A stretch of 64,000 nucleotides of DNA from Seminavis robusta (taxonomy: Eukaryota; Bacillariophyta; Bacillariophyceae; Naviculales; Naviculaceae): positions 110,874 to 174,873 of the forward strand of contig CAICTM010000028.1 in assembly GCA_903772945.1 (NCBI GenBank), given 5' to 3'. Below are positions 32,576 to 43,428 of this stretch, in pieces; positions within the stretch are counted from its first letter, which is position 1, and every line of letters starts with the position of its first letter. A program made the translations under genes and the position numbers. The notes beneath the pieces are model-generated. The model saw only the letters and a list, made by a program, of their open reading frames with translations, was not told the origin of the DNA and did not search any database.

Positions 32576-33118
32576 AAAAGCCGATTGAATTGGTGGCTGG
32601 CTGTTGTACTGTATCGGTAGCTATGTATGTGAACTGCTTGCTTCGACGGTGTTTTAGACCCAGAAAACTAGATTGGTAACCATCATGCATTAGATTCGCA
32701 AAGATGTGGAGGTCTTGGAGGGCTAATACACTGGTACTGGTAGCTGCTGGGATGGTATTATCAATAGCAGCTAGCCTGTCACGTTTAAACACGTGATAGT
32801 CAATTAGCGCTTTCTCTGTGTGGGTGCCAAGCGTTAATAACAACGTCATTGAGAGATTTAACGATGTATCTTTAGATCTAGCCGTCGACCGGCAAAGCAG
32901 CGCCCAACAACACAATTGAGACACCAGAAAATCGAAAATCGAGCAGTCAACACGGACAGAATACGAGTACAGTACCAGTAAGGGTTATTGTAACATCGAC
33001 AATGGTCAAGAAGCACTACCAGCTTCCTTCGTCTCCCTACCGTACACACTACCTGCTCTACAAGGCTGATTTTTCTGCGCGTTGGCAAGAGATCTAAAGG
33101 TGCACATCATCTAGCTAG
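32576..33118. other. Intergenic stretch between convergent genes
   Basis: About 540 bases between the convergent pseudoprotease and PKS stop codons. Only short frames; it ends in CTAGCTAG right at the PKS stop. Confidence 0.5.
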
Positions 33119-36100
33119 CTAGAAAGGCAATCCTTCTTCCACTCCCGCGTCTTCTTCTTCCTGCTCTCGAGCAAGCCATGAGCCGGCCCGGTACAAGCCT
33201 ACGATGGCTTTCCCTTGAAAGTAGACATCAAGCAACTCGGACGAGACTCCTGTGATGAGGACAGTTGTTGCGAGTCCGTGTTTCTCCTCGAGAAATGCGT
33301 AGCACGAGAAAGCCACAGCTCTCTGTATCCGTTCCATGCAGAAGGCGAGGAGCTTCAGGTGGACCATCTGTCGTTGAGTAAATGGCCCGTTGCCACGAAG
33401 GTGCCGGAACACGAAGAGTCCGTATTGCCAGAGCTCCGCTGTAAGGTAGAGCATCACAGCAAGAACGAGGGCTTCTTCCCAATCGTTCTCTTCGTTGGCA
33501 GCCGGGATTCTCCACGACCCCGTCATGGCAAAGGAGAAAGAGTGGTGCATCGAGTAAAACACCCTGAAGCTTGGATGAAGATTGTTCCACATGGCAAGGA
33601 TGCCAACCATATGGAAGATGTAGGATCCAAAGTAGATTGGGCTCCAGTTTTCAAGAAACACATCGCTTCCGCATGCATAGAGAATGACAAAAGTGCAACA
33701 GACGATGCTCTCCTGGAGATAGTGCGAGCACTCAAAGGCTCCTCTCACGGACACGCCGCGCAATGAGCAGTACTCAACAGAAATTCTAATCAAGTGGCTC
33801 ACACAGAACACCACAAGCGCGTTGTACAAGACATGACCGGCAGCATCATTGTCCAACACTACCAGCGTGGAAAGCCACCAAACTGTCGCAGCTGCGAATG
33901 CCAAACTGGCAGTCTTCCTTCCAACAGTCCACTCGCTTTGCAGTGACTCCAACAAGACCTGGTTCAGTACCGGCTGTGCTCCAACTTGGTCTTGCACGGC
34001 TTCCTCGTCAATTGTAGGAGGATTGGAAGAGGAGGAATCGTAGGGTCCGAACGTAGATTGCGTCGCAGTCTTTTCCATTGTGTGGAAACTGGACGCAGGG
34101 GTTGATGTGGTGGTATCCAAGGCATTGATTCTTTTGGAGGCTTCCTTTTGTGCCGCGTCGATAACGCCCAACTCTTTGCTGCTGTGTTGAACACGTAACT
34201 TCCTGCTCGAGTTGATTGCATCAGTCAGGGTCTCAATAGAGAAGTCGTCTGTGATTTGGGACACTTTGAAAGTCTGGTCGCCTGACTGCTCATGATTTTG
34301 CCAGGTTCACATGCAAGTGAGTGTTGGCAAACGATGTGATGCTTGGGCACAGGGTATCAAAACACAGCATCACTTACCTGAGAATGGATTAGGTTGACAA
34401 CTTCCATAGACGAGAGCGAGTCCAAGCCAGCTTTCTTCAGAGACGCCTGCTTCTTGTATTGCTGCGGCTTGCCACCCAAAATTCTGGCAACAGCCACCTG
34501 AGCATCTTTATGGGTATACTCAAGGGCACCAGTTCCGAAAGTGATGCATTGCTCCGCCTTTGGCTTCATCTCATAAATAGAAAAAACACCGGATCTTTGG
34601 CTAGTTGCAATTTCGAGGAGGCTATCGAGGACGTCATCAATCCGCATGCATTCACAGTCCATTCGCTCCAATACCGCTCTATGAGATGCTGCTTTGGTGA
34701 TGAATCCAACATTGTCGAGAGGCCCGAGGCGACAAGAAATCGTGTTTGGGTCCACCCGAGCGAAAGCATCAAGTGAGGCATTAGCAAACCCATAGTTCGT
34801 TTGCATGGCGTTCCCAAAATACCCAGATATGGAGGAGATTGCCACAACTGGCACGTCAAGCCAGCACTCTCGGAGTCGTTTGTAGCCATCAACTTTGACA
34901 TGCAAAACATCGTCCCAGGCATTGTGGCTCATCTGGTCCATCCTCATATCACGATACACAGTAGCACAGTGCCAAATGCGGTCTGGGGCAGCGGAATTCC
35001 GGCTGAGATCCAAGACACTTGTTTGCAAGAGAGTCACCTTGCAGCCCATTCTCTCGATTGCTTGGATCTGGTGGCGTTGAAACTCGTTTGTGACACCGCT
35101 TCTTCCGACAAGCACGATCTCACGGCAACCTTCCTCTGCTAGACGGACAGCAAGACTCAAACCAAGTCCACCAAGCCCCCCTGTGATCAAATGAACTTGA
35201 CCATAAACAGAGATGCGTCTCCGGGTCACCCTCAACGGAATCGAGCCGAGGCCTGTGATGACTATCTTGCCCTTGTGTTTGCCTTGGCTCATGAATCGGA
35301 AAGCGTCAACCGCTTCGTTAGGTTTGAACGCTGTCACCGGTAAAGGAGATATCTCGCCTTGTTGAAAGCCCTCTTCCAGCCACGTGTTCCAGAGGTGAGC
35401 ATAGCTGGGGTCACAGAGAAGGGGAAGCAGATCAACAACATGAAACGATATGTTCCGTTCCAACAACCCTTGCCCAATAGCTGTGTTCTGCAGCACATCG
35501 TACTTGCCCAGCTCCACAAAGTGTCCCGCTGCTTTCAGGCATCGCAAACTTTGAACTTGAAGCCCACCAGACAACTGGTTTAGTACAACGTCCACGCCGC
35601 GACCTCCCGTCGCTTGCATCACTGTTTGCACAAATCTGTCGGACCTAGAGTCTCCAATCATTTCATCTTTCAGGCCTGTTCGTTCTTTGAGGTATGCTCG
35701 CTTTGCAGCACTGCAAGTGGCGATGACCCGGTACCCACGCTTCAACGCAATGTTCACGGCAGCCATGCCGACACCTCCGGTGGCGCAGTGAACCAGAATG
35801 CTTTGTCCTGGCTTCATTTTCGCTTTGCCTAGCATACTGAAGTAGGCAGTGAGATACACGATGGGAATCGTCGCTGCTTCCTCATCCGAAAGCCCTGATG
35901 GCGTAGGAAAGCAATACACAGGATTGCAATGGGTGCTCATTGCTTCCGTTGCTACTCCAAAGACACGCTTTTCCGTAGATTTGTCGACACCACTGAACTC
36001 CAACCCGAGGGAAATATCCTTTTCCTTTAACTGTCCCATTGCTCTCATGACATCACGGAAGTTCAGGGCCGCAACGCGTACTTCCACCTGGTACGCTCTC

Positions 36101-39100
36101 TGGTCAATTGGGATCCATTCCAGCGACTCAAGAAGGCCGGGCTTCACCGCTTTGAGCCGAGCATCGAAGACTTGTGGCCCTCGAGCCTCGTCAGCTTCCA
36201 TTTTGGTTTCCACGAAAACGCCGTGCTTGTGTCCTCCTACAATGTAGTTTTGGCGCATTTGTTTCGAGAGTCCAGGACAGGTATTCGAACCATCCGTGCC
36301 TTCATATGCCATGGCGAATTGATCCCTCTCCCACCGAAGGCAGGCGACTGCTCCTGACGATCCTGTTCCAGTCCAAACAACCGGATTCTTGGCGGGAACT
36401 TCGGTCCAATTGTAAGCAACCGAGGCCCTTGGCGGTGTTGTGCATCGAACGAGTCTGATGGCGCCCCACCGAGCCACCAGACAGCTGCTACTGCCAGGGG
36501 TCTCTTGATCCACTGTTAGCAAGAGGTTGGCATCAACAGTGTTGGCATCAATAGTGGCGAAATCCGAAATAACGAGAGCCCGTGTTGATTGAACTTCGAG
36601 AGGCAACCTCTGCGAACGGAGCTTGCTGACGATGCTTGCTAGAGCAGGGTGTTTCACAGTTCCTTGGACTCGGAATTCGTTTGTTTCGCGCATCAGTAGG
36701 TTGACCAGGAGCTCGTCAGCGAGGGGGGTATCGGTCTCGCTGTACTCTACGAATTCTTCTCGGTACGTGGAAAGTGTCTTGCCTGGGACGGGGAGGTAGT
36801 CAATGCGCACGTCCTCGAAGGAGACCGATTGGGTGGCGTAGCAATTGCTCGACAAACAACGAAGATTCAAATCGGCATTGCCAAGGTCATTCTCCCACAA
36901 GCAGACACGGTTGGCCCCCCTTGGGTATCCAAAGGCCTGGACTTGAAAGAGATGGTACTGGAAGAATCCATCAAGATAGGAAACCCAATCCAATGGTCGA
37001 GTTGTGTAGGTGCACTGCTGGGTGGAAATCTTGTCTAGCATGATGTAGCTGAGGTCATAAGCGTATCCCATGCGTCGGATGTGGGAGTAGAAGAGACTAC
37101 TCGAAACCCCTTTGCCTGTCGGCTTGATAGCGTCGGGTGGGTGCAAATTTGAAGCCATTGCACGCACTCTCCCACTGGCGTAACAAGTTTGGCAGTCAAC
37201 ATCCCAGGCTTCACAAACTTCACCTACCTGGCGCACAAGGAGCTCAACTTCTTGCTGCGTCTCGGAAATAACTAGAGGTGTGATCACACGGAAATCAAGT
37301 ATCTCGGTGCGTTTCTCGTAGTTATTGGCGCTCCAGAGGGCATACATGAAACCTGCTGCGGGAAGGATGGTTTGGCCCCTGACGACATGGCCTCGAAGCG
37401 ACTTGAAGGGATCTCTACTTAGGTCGAACACAACCTTCCTTCCGTCTGATCCCTTTGAGTTCAGATCGAATGCGTCCCATTTTGGGATAGAGAAGCGACT
37501 TTGCTGTCCCCAAATGTTGGGGTAGCGTTCGTCAAAGCAAAGAGTCTCCCTTTCATCGGAGTCTGCTTTTGCTTCTCGGGTTCCCTTCTCCGTCTTGCTT
37601 CTTCCAATCCAAGGATGGAGTTTATCGAGGATCGAGTTGATGTCTACAAGCTCACCCTGCTGGACTAGACCCACGCGCTGCAAATCGGACCTTGTCCGCT
37701 TGATCTAAATATATGCCGAAGCGCGTTGGGATGGATGCAATAGCAATGATTACCGTGAGACGGGGTCTACCAACGAGACCAAACAGGACAGAAAACACAA
37801 CACAACAATCATTCCACGTACCTGTGCCAACAAACCGCTTGAGGGACCAATTTCCACCACAGTTGAGGAAGCGGGTAGCTTTTCGATTGCCTGGTGAAAA
37901 TAGACCGGACCGCAGATGTTGTCGAGAAGGTAGTCAACCGAGAACACATCATTCCGGCTGGTTGAAAGCCACGACAAAGGCAAAGGCGCTTCTTCGGTCT
38001 CCCCGAATCGGCTCTTGAGGGTTTCTCGGAATGCATTTAGGTAGGGTGCATGGTAGGCCACTTCGTCCGTGTCAAGCTCGCGAATGAACATCCCATGATC
38101 TTTACTTCGCAGCAAAGCAAGAACCTGATCAACCTCGGCTGCTGGTCCACTCAATGTCAGTCCCGAAGGAGAATTGTAACAGGCAATGCATGTTTGACGG
38201 AACCCAAGTTCAGCGAGGGCTTCTTCTACGGGTGCGGGACGGCACCCAACAACCGCCATCTTGCCCCCAAGACGGAGACTTTCCACTGCATCAGCCGGCA
38301 CAGAATCTTTGATGAGAGTTTCCTTGAGCCACTGAGTTTTCCCCGAAGACGAAGACATCGTGTAATCGAATCCGTCCAAAGGGGGGTCGTTGTAAACGTC
38401 GAGGCGGAAGTCCTTGCGGATACATGCTGCCACAGTGGCGCGCACCTGGGCAACCTTCATCACCTCGGCACCCGTCTGAATACCTCCCAAATAGGCACAG
38501 GCAATTTCACCCAATGAATGCCCCAGGAAGTAGTCTGGATGAATTCCCTTCTCAGCCAGCAGGTTGATGAGCCCGAGCTGGAAGCTTACAATCCCAATGC
38601 AACCGTATTCCTTCTGCATCCATTTCGTGCCATTCGCATACAGTTCCAAAAGTGGGATGCCGGTTGCTTTGTCGAGTTGTCGGATTGTATTGCGGAACGA
38701 CTCAGAGGTTTCCATCAAGTCTTGTCCCATCCCAATCCATTGGGAGCCTTGACCGTCAAGGACAAAGACTAGAGGCGAGGCGTCAACCCACTGATTCTCC
38801 TTGAACTCAAATGGAAAGTTGCAATGGTTTCCAATAGCCCGCTGCAAGGTAAAGAAGTTTCGGTGGCACTCCAGGAATGTACTGCCAGGAGTTGCGGCAA
38901 ATGGGCTACTGGCTGGGCTCGTGGGTGAGCGGACAAATTTCTTTTGTTTGCATGGCACAAGGACAGCGCAAGCGTTGGCCCCTCCAAATCCAAAGCTTGA
39001 CACGGTGCATGGCGCAGGTTGCCACGGTTGAGTCTTCTGAGGAATGACAAACTTGCCATTTTGAATGGGCAAATGTGGAGAGTGGCGAAAGTCAAAGTTT

Positions 39101-40286
39101 GGAAATATCATGTTGGTTTCCATCATCAAAAGGACTTTGGCAACACCCATCAACCCGGACGCGGCTTCAGCATGTCCCATGTTGGACTTGACAGAGCCAA
39201 TGTACATTTTATGATTGTAGAACTTGTCGAGGGCGGCCAGCTCTTCCTTGTCACCAGCGGTTGTTCCAGTGCCGTGTGCTTCGTGAAAGGTTACACTGGA
39301 TGGCCCAATTGATTTGGACTCGGCAAATGCTTGTTGGAGCACTTGGAATTGCTGGGCGGACGACGGATACGTGATGCCTGGGATGCAAGCAAAGAGGAGG
39401 GGCATGTGATTAGTGGTTGATAAACGACAGGACCTGAGTTTTGCAATTTGTGTGAGTGATATTTACCTTCTGGAGTATAGCCATTGGTGTTGGTGGCCGT
39501 GCCAGCCACTGTAGCGTATCCTCTTGCTCCTCGTTCCAGAATGATGCAAGCAATTCCGTCGGATCGGCAATAGCCATCCGCCCGCGTGTCAAAGGAATGA
39601 CAGTGTCCAGTGGGGGAGAGCATGTGGAATGCATTGAAGCATTCATTTTTGTGTGGGTCTAAAGTGAGTGAAATGCCAGCCACAATGGCCCGGTCAATCA
39701 AACCACTGCGGATGTCACGGAAGGCCCGGTCGAGAGCGACCAATGAGGAGCTACACGCGGTGTCAATGACCATACTTGGACCGCTTAGGTCGTAAAAGTA
39801 GGAGAGTCGGTTGGCTGCCATGGATTGGGCTCCATTGACGAGTTCATATCCGCTCTTTTTCTGCCCATTTGGAGGTGATGGTCCAGTGGTGAGAGTGACG
39901 TAGTCTGAGAAGATGTGCCCAACATAGACACCTGTTTTGCTGCTGCCTCTGAGACTTTGAATGTTGATTTGAGCATCCATCAGGGCTTCGTAAGATACTT
40001 TCAGCAAGAGCCGGATGGACGGACACATGGCTTCCGCTTGCTTGAGACCTAGCCCAAAAAAGGAAGGTTCAAATCGTTCCAGATCTTCATCCTTCAAACG
40101 CCCTTGTCGTGGCGGGAGGCCCAGAAAGCCGTGGGGATACCGAGTCTGGGAGGTCGTCAAGTCCCGCCCCTCTTGCAGCGCCCGTGCAAACTCAGGCACC
40201 GAGGAGCAGCCAGGAGCTCGCAAAGAGTACCCAACAATGGAGACAATGTCTCCTTCATCACTTTCGTGGCTCTTGGAATGCGTCAT
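33119..40286 (-). CDS. Type I polyketide synthase (KS-AT-DH-ER-KR-ACP) fused to a multi-pass membrane domain
   Basis: Four exons, complement of 33119..34273, 34378..37704, 37822..39377 and 39467..40286; about 2,285 residues. The KS has Cys178 (DTACSSS), His308 (EAHGTGT) and His342 (SNMGHAE), all three catalytic residues. The AT has Ser561 (GHSLGE), with AYHAP near 713-718, closer to the malonyl-type pattern. DH has His898 in HVVRGQTILP. A linker without methyltransferase motifs precedes the ER (ATGGVGMAA near 1437) and KR (ITGGLGGLGLS near 1637; Tyr in QTNYGFANASLDA). The ACP carries Ser1888 (GLDSLSS) for phosphopantetheine. The set is that of a highly reducing, probably iterative synthase making a saturated chain. 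No thioesterase follows. Instead the last exon continues from the ACP through a disordered linker into about six membrane helices (2020-2260) with MHHS at 2143-2146. The last acceptor is ambiguous by 12 bases (34274 or 34286), both in frame. Confidence 0.92.
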
Positions 40287-40401
40287 GTCTCCTTGCCTTG
40301 CTTCGGGTGAAACAGTATCGCCAGAGTATAGCTTGCAGAAACAGAAATGTATCTAGCCGTGGATACCGTAAAAGATCAGGAGGACTCTGGGAAGATGCCG
40401 C

Positions 40402-40654
40402 ACTTGATGAATGTTTGGCAATTTGATGAATATTGATGAAAATGAACTGTATGTGTTGACTGGTGATGTATTTTTGATTTATGTGTTGAATGGTGATTAA
40501 TAGTGCTGAAAATGTAGTACTGTTTTACTATAGGTGATGATGAATTGGGATAAACAATCTGAGTATGTGACGAATTTGGTAGAATGATGATGAAAAATGG
40601 CCTAGTGATGAATTGTGATGAATTGGTGATGAAAATGATGAATACTGATGAATT
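40402..40654. repeat. Degenerate TGATGAA array
   Basis: Across about 250 bases, TGATGAA, TGGTGAT and GATGAAAATG variants recur on average every 12-20 bases on the + strand, with little else between them. It starts about 120 bases upstream of the PKS start codon, so it overlaps its probable promoter. Confidence 0.7.
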
Positions 40655-40784
40655 GGATTTCAGATTTTCACCAAAGACAAGACCTTGATGGAGAGATTAT
40701 GGGAGGAAACAGGAAGCAAAGAAACTGGTCTAGCGCGGTCGGCGTTTTTGCATCAGACCCACGCAGTGGCCGGATACCGTACAG

Positions 40785-41830
40785 ATTCCTGCATCGATGC
40801 CTGTCCCGTATTGGACCGGAAGAAGGTACGAGTACGCATGGTACCAGTATGATACTCGCCGTGACAAAGCAATCGCTTTTTGAGTTTAGGTGGCAGCAGC
40901 AGCACCGACAAAGACCAATAAACGAAATTTGCCCCTCAAGCGAGCGCTTCATAGCCTGTACTTATTGGGAGACATGCATACCGGCAGATACCTGCCCCGT
41001 ATTGGACAAACAGACCAGGAAGGTACCAGCCAGTCTGCCTGCATCGCATGGTGCCAGTATGATACTCGTGACGAAGCAATCGCTTGAGAGTTTACGTGGC
41101 ACGGTGACTAGATGTATCTCGGGAGCTATCTCGGGCACATGTTTCGTCCATACAGGCAGACTGCGAGACCCTTGTGGGCTACTTGAAAGCTACCGGTACT
41201 GTACTTTCAGTGACGTACAACATCAGCTCATGTGGACCAGCCTGTGACTGTGCCCACGTGCCCACCCTGCTAGAAGTGGAAGGCACACGAAGTTGGGCTT
41301 TGAAGCAGCCTTACTTTAGAATGTTATTGCTCTGAAGCTCACTCTGAGTGGATCAATTCTGCACAGACATTGGATCCAGTATACCAGTGCCTCTGCTTCT
41401 TCGAGTGGGAGTTGATCGATCCAAGAACAAAAGTGTGGAATGAGGAGGTGCACGCGCCCTTTTCGCGCGAATCTTCACTACTAGCTATTTTAAAATAGTA
41501 GGCTATGATGTACTGGTACGTGCACAGCAGACAAAATCCTCAAAGAAACGAGCGCTGCACTTCCTGATGGTTAACGGAGCGAGGCGGGCTAAGCTTGGCA
41601 GAGCAGGGCATTGGTGGTTTGGAAGCTTTTTCTGAAGGACTCCTGCAGAGATACCCGTCCCGTATTGGGCAACCACCAACGCACCAGGAAGGATGCATGG
41701 TACTAGCTAGCTAGCCACCAGTTGACAAAACATTTTTAGAAGAGTTTATGTAGCACAGGGAAAAGCAGCAGAACTGACAAAGACCAAAAAAGAACTTCCT
41801 CAAACGAGCGCTACATACCCGTACGTAGCC
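40785..41830. repeat. Three degenerate copies of a dispersed repeat
   Basis: Related segments begin near 40795, 40990 and 41650. Shared blocks in order are CC(C)GTATTGG, CCAGGAAGG, GCATGGT(A/G)C, GACAAAGCAATCGC or equivalent, GAGTTTA(G/C)GTGGCA, CAGCAGxACxGACAAAGACC and CAAGCGAGCGCT. Copies are roughly 120-180 bases long, diverged and incomplete, with no coding capacity. It looks like an old non-autonomous element or a duplicated non-coding segment. Confidence 0.65.
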
Positions 41831-42215
41831 AGCTACAGTTGCTTGCCTCACACCAACAACAGTTTTAGATGTACTAGCTACTATTAATTAATAGTAGTCT
41901 ACTTTTAAAAAAAAGAACCACACAGATTTATGCAATGATCTATCCCTCTCGCCTAAAAGAGATATGACCATACAGCACTTCACAAGCTGGTCTTGAGCCT
42001 TAACCCTAAATATCCATACCGTAGAATTAATTATAATTGGGGTACGTCATTGACCAAACCACGGACGAGCACCGCGCTTTCAAGCTTTGGGTGTCACCAC
42101 TTGCGGGCCTTATCGCAACACATCGAAATCGGCATCAATCAAAGCAAAGCAAAGCAAAGCAAAGCACAGATCTTCCAGAAGCTTCAAAGCAAGCACTGTG
42201 CCATCGAGTAATCTG

Positions 42216-43156
42216 ATGTTGATCATGAAGAATCTTGATCTGTCTGTTTCTGTTGCAGCATTGGCATTCGCGGGCTTGCAATTGGTTCTCTTGAATCCAG
42301 TTTCTTCATTCCCAGTGGTTCCCTCTATTCAGAGTCATCATGGCACCACTGCCACAAAGCTACCAATAAGGTTAGCCACGGCTATGAATAATGAGGATGA
42401 AGTTCAGTTTCAGGAACTTATCAGTCGTCGCAGCGCCTTGGCTTCCAGTGGCCTTAGACTTTCCGTCTTGCTAGGGATTGCATCCGTTCCAACTCCAGTC
42501 TCCGCCAAGGTACGTACGCTACTGCACTCACTACCCTAATAGCGGCACGGGCGCACAGAATGGAATCAGATGCTTGGTTGGATTTCATCTGCTCTGACTA
42601 GTATCTTTAGCTAGCTAGCTGTCTATAGCTAAGATTTGTTTGTATCCACTGCATCTCTTCTTCATTCCAGGGCTTGTCCGAAGAGTATCGCCAAGGTACA
42701 GCAGCTTTGGCCGACATGGATGAAAGCGCACCGGTACCTCGAGAAGCCTACAAGAAACTAGATTCGGGCGTCATTTACGCGGATTTACTAAAGGGAAAGG
42801 CAGACGCCGTCGTCAAGGCTGGATCCAAGGTCAACCTAGAGTGGGTACTCCGCAAGTCCAATGGTTACTTTGTAGATTCCAGTCAAGTTGTCGGCTCGCC
42901 CTTTATCTTTACCGTGGGAGACAAAACTGCCATTGCGGGTGTGGATCAGGGCGTGCAGGGAATGAATATTGGCGGAGTCAGACGGTTACTCATCCCGCCG
43001 TCTCTGGCATATGTGGACGGCTTGGAAGATGGAAAGCCAGGGCCCATGCCTCAAGGTTTTGGACCCAGGCAGCAAATGAGACGAGTGCAGGGGGTCAGGA
43101 AGGACGTTCCTGGTGAATACATTTATCTCGAAGTGCAAGTTACGAGAGTACGTTAG
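42216..43156 (+). CDS. FKBP-type peptidyl-prolyl isomerase, predicted thylakoid-lumen
   Basis: Two exons, 42216..42509 and 42671..43156 (phase 0); 259 residues, or 256 if the second ATG (42225) is used. The N-terminus is a signal-peptide-like segment (SVAALAFAGLQLVLLN) ending near SSFPVVP, a variant of the diatom plastid ASAF signal. A second, twin-arginine-led hydrophobic segment follows (SRRSALASSGLRLSVLLGIA) with a VSA cleavage-like end at the exon border, as in lumenal proteins. The FKBP domain (about 135-259) has GSKVNLEWVL, FVDSS, SPFIFTVGD, GVQGMNIGGVRRLLIPP and SLAY. The tryptophan at the floor of the FKBP12 active site is Val here (AIAGVDQG), so catalysis may be weak. Role: folding of lumen proteins, inferred from the family. 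Confidence 0.87.
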
Positions 43157-43428
43157 CTGGTAAGCTAGCTTTCCAGTTGGCGCTTTGTGACTACATGTAC
43201 ATCGTACTCGTAGAATCAGTCTTCTCGGTTTAGAATGCTCTACTAACCAAGGCAATGGAATTGTCGTTATCGTTCGCCAACGGCTTCCTGCTAGCCAGAA
43301 GTGGAATGATCAGATGAGTGCCATTTTAAATGCATCGACTAACATAGTATTTATCCGGTAGAAGTTATGTGTACTTTCTGTCAAGCATGCATCAAATGAA
43401 CGCAAGAATAGTTCGAGCAATCTTCTGC

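Larger units (their letters stand above)
40287..42215. other. Gene-free stretch of about 1.9 kb upstream of the PKS and FKBP genes
   Basis: This divergent intergenic region should hold both promoters. It contains a degenerate TGATGAA array and a degenerate dispersed repeat (both listed). No gene is supported; the longest frame (40648-41247) runs through the repeat and has no domain. TACCGGTA occurs at 41191-41198 and CTAGCTAG near 41702. Four tandem AGCAA units lie just before the FKBP gene, near 42140-42160. Confidence 0.5.

Noticed and set aside
33119-34264. Membrane segment downstream of the PKS as an independent gene
   Set aside because: The frame has no ATG at its start, and the splice joins it in phase to the ACP with helix-like continuity (QITDDFSIETLTDAI); kept as a fusion, to be tested by RNA.
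40402-40654. TGATGAA array read as a CRISPR-like repeat
   Set aside because: Units are short, irregular and without unique spacers; the DNA is eukaryotic.
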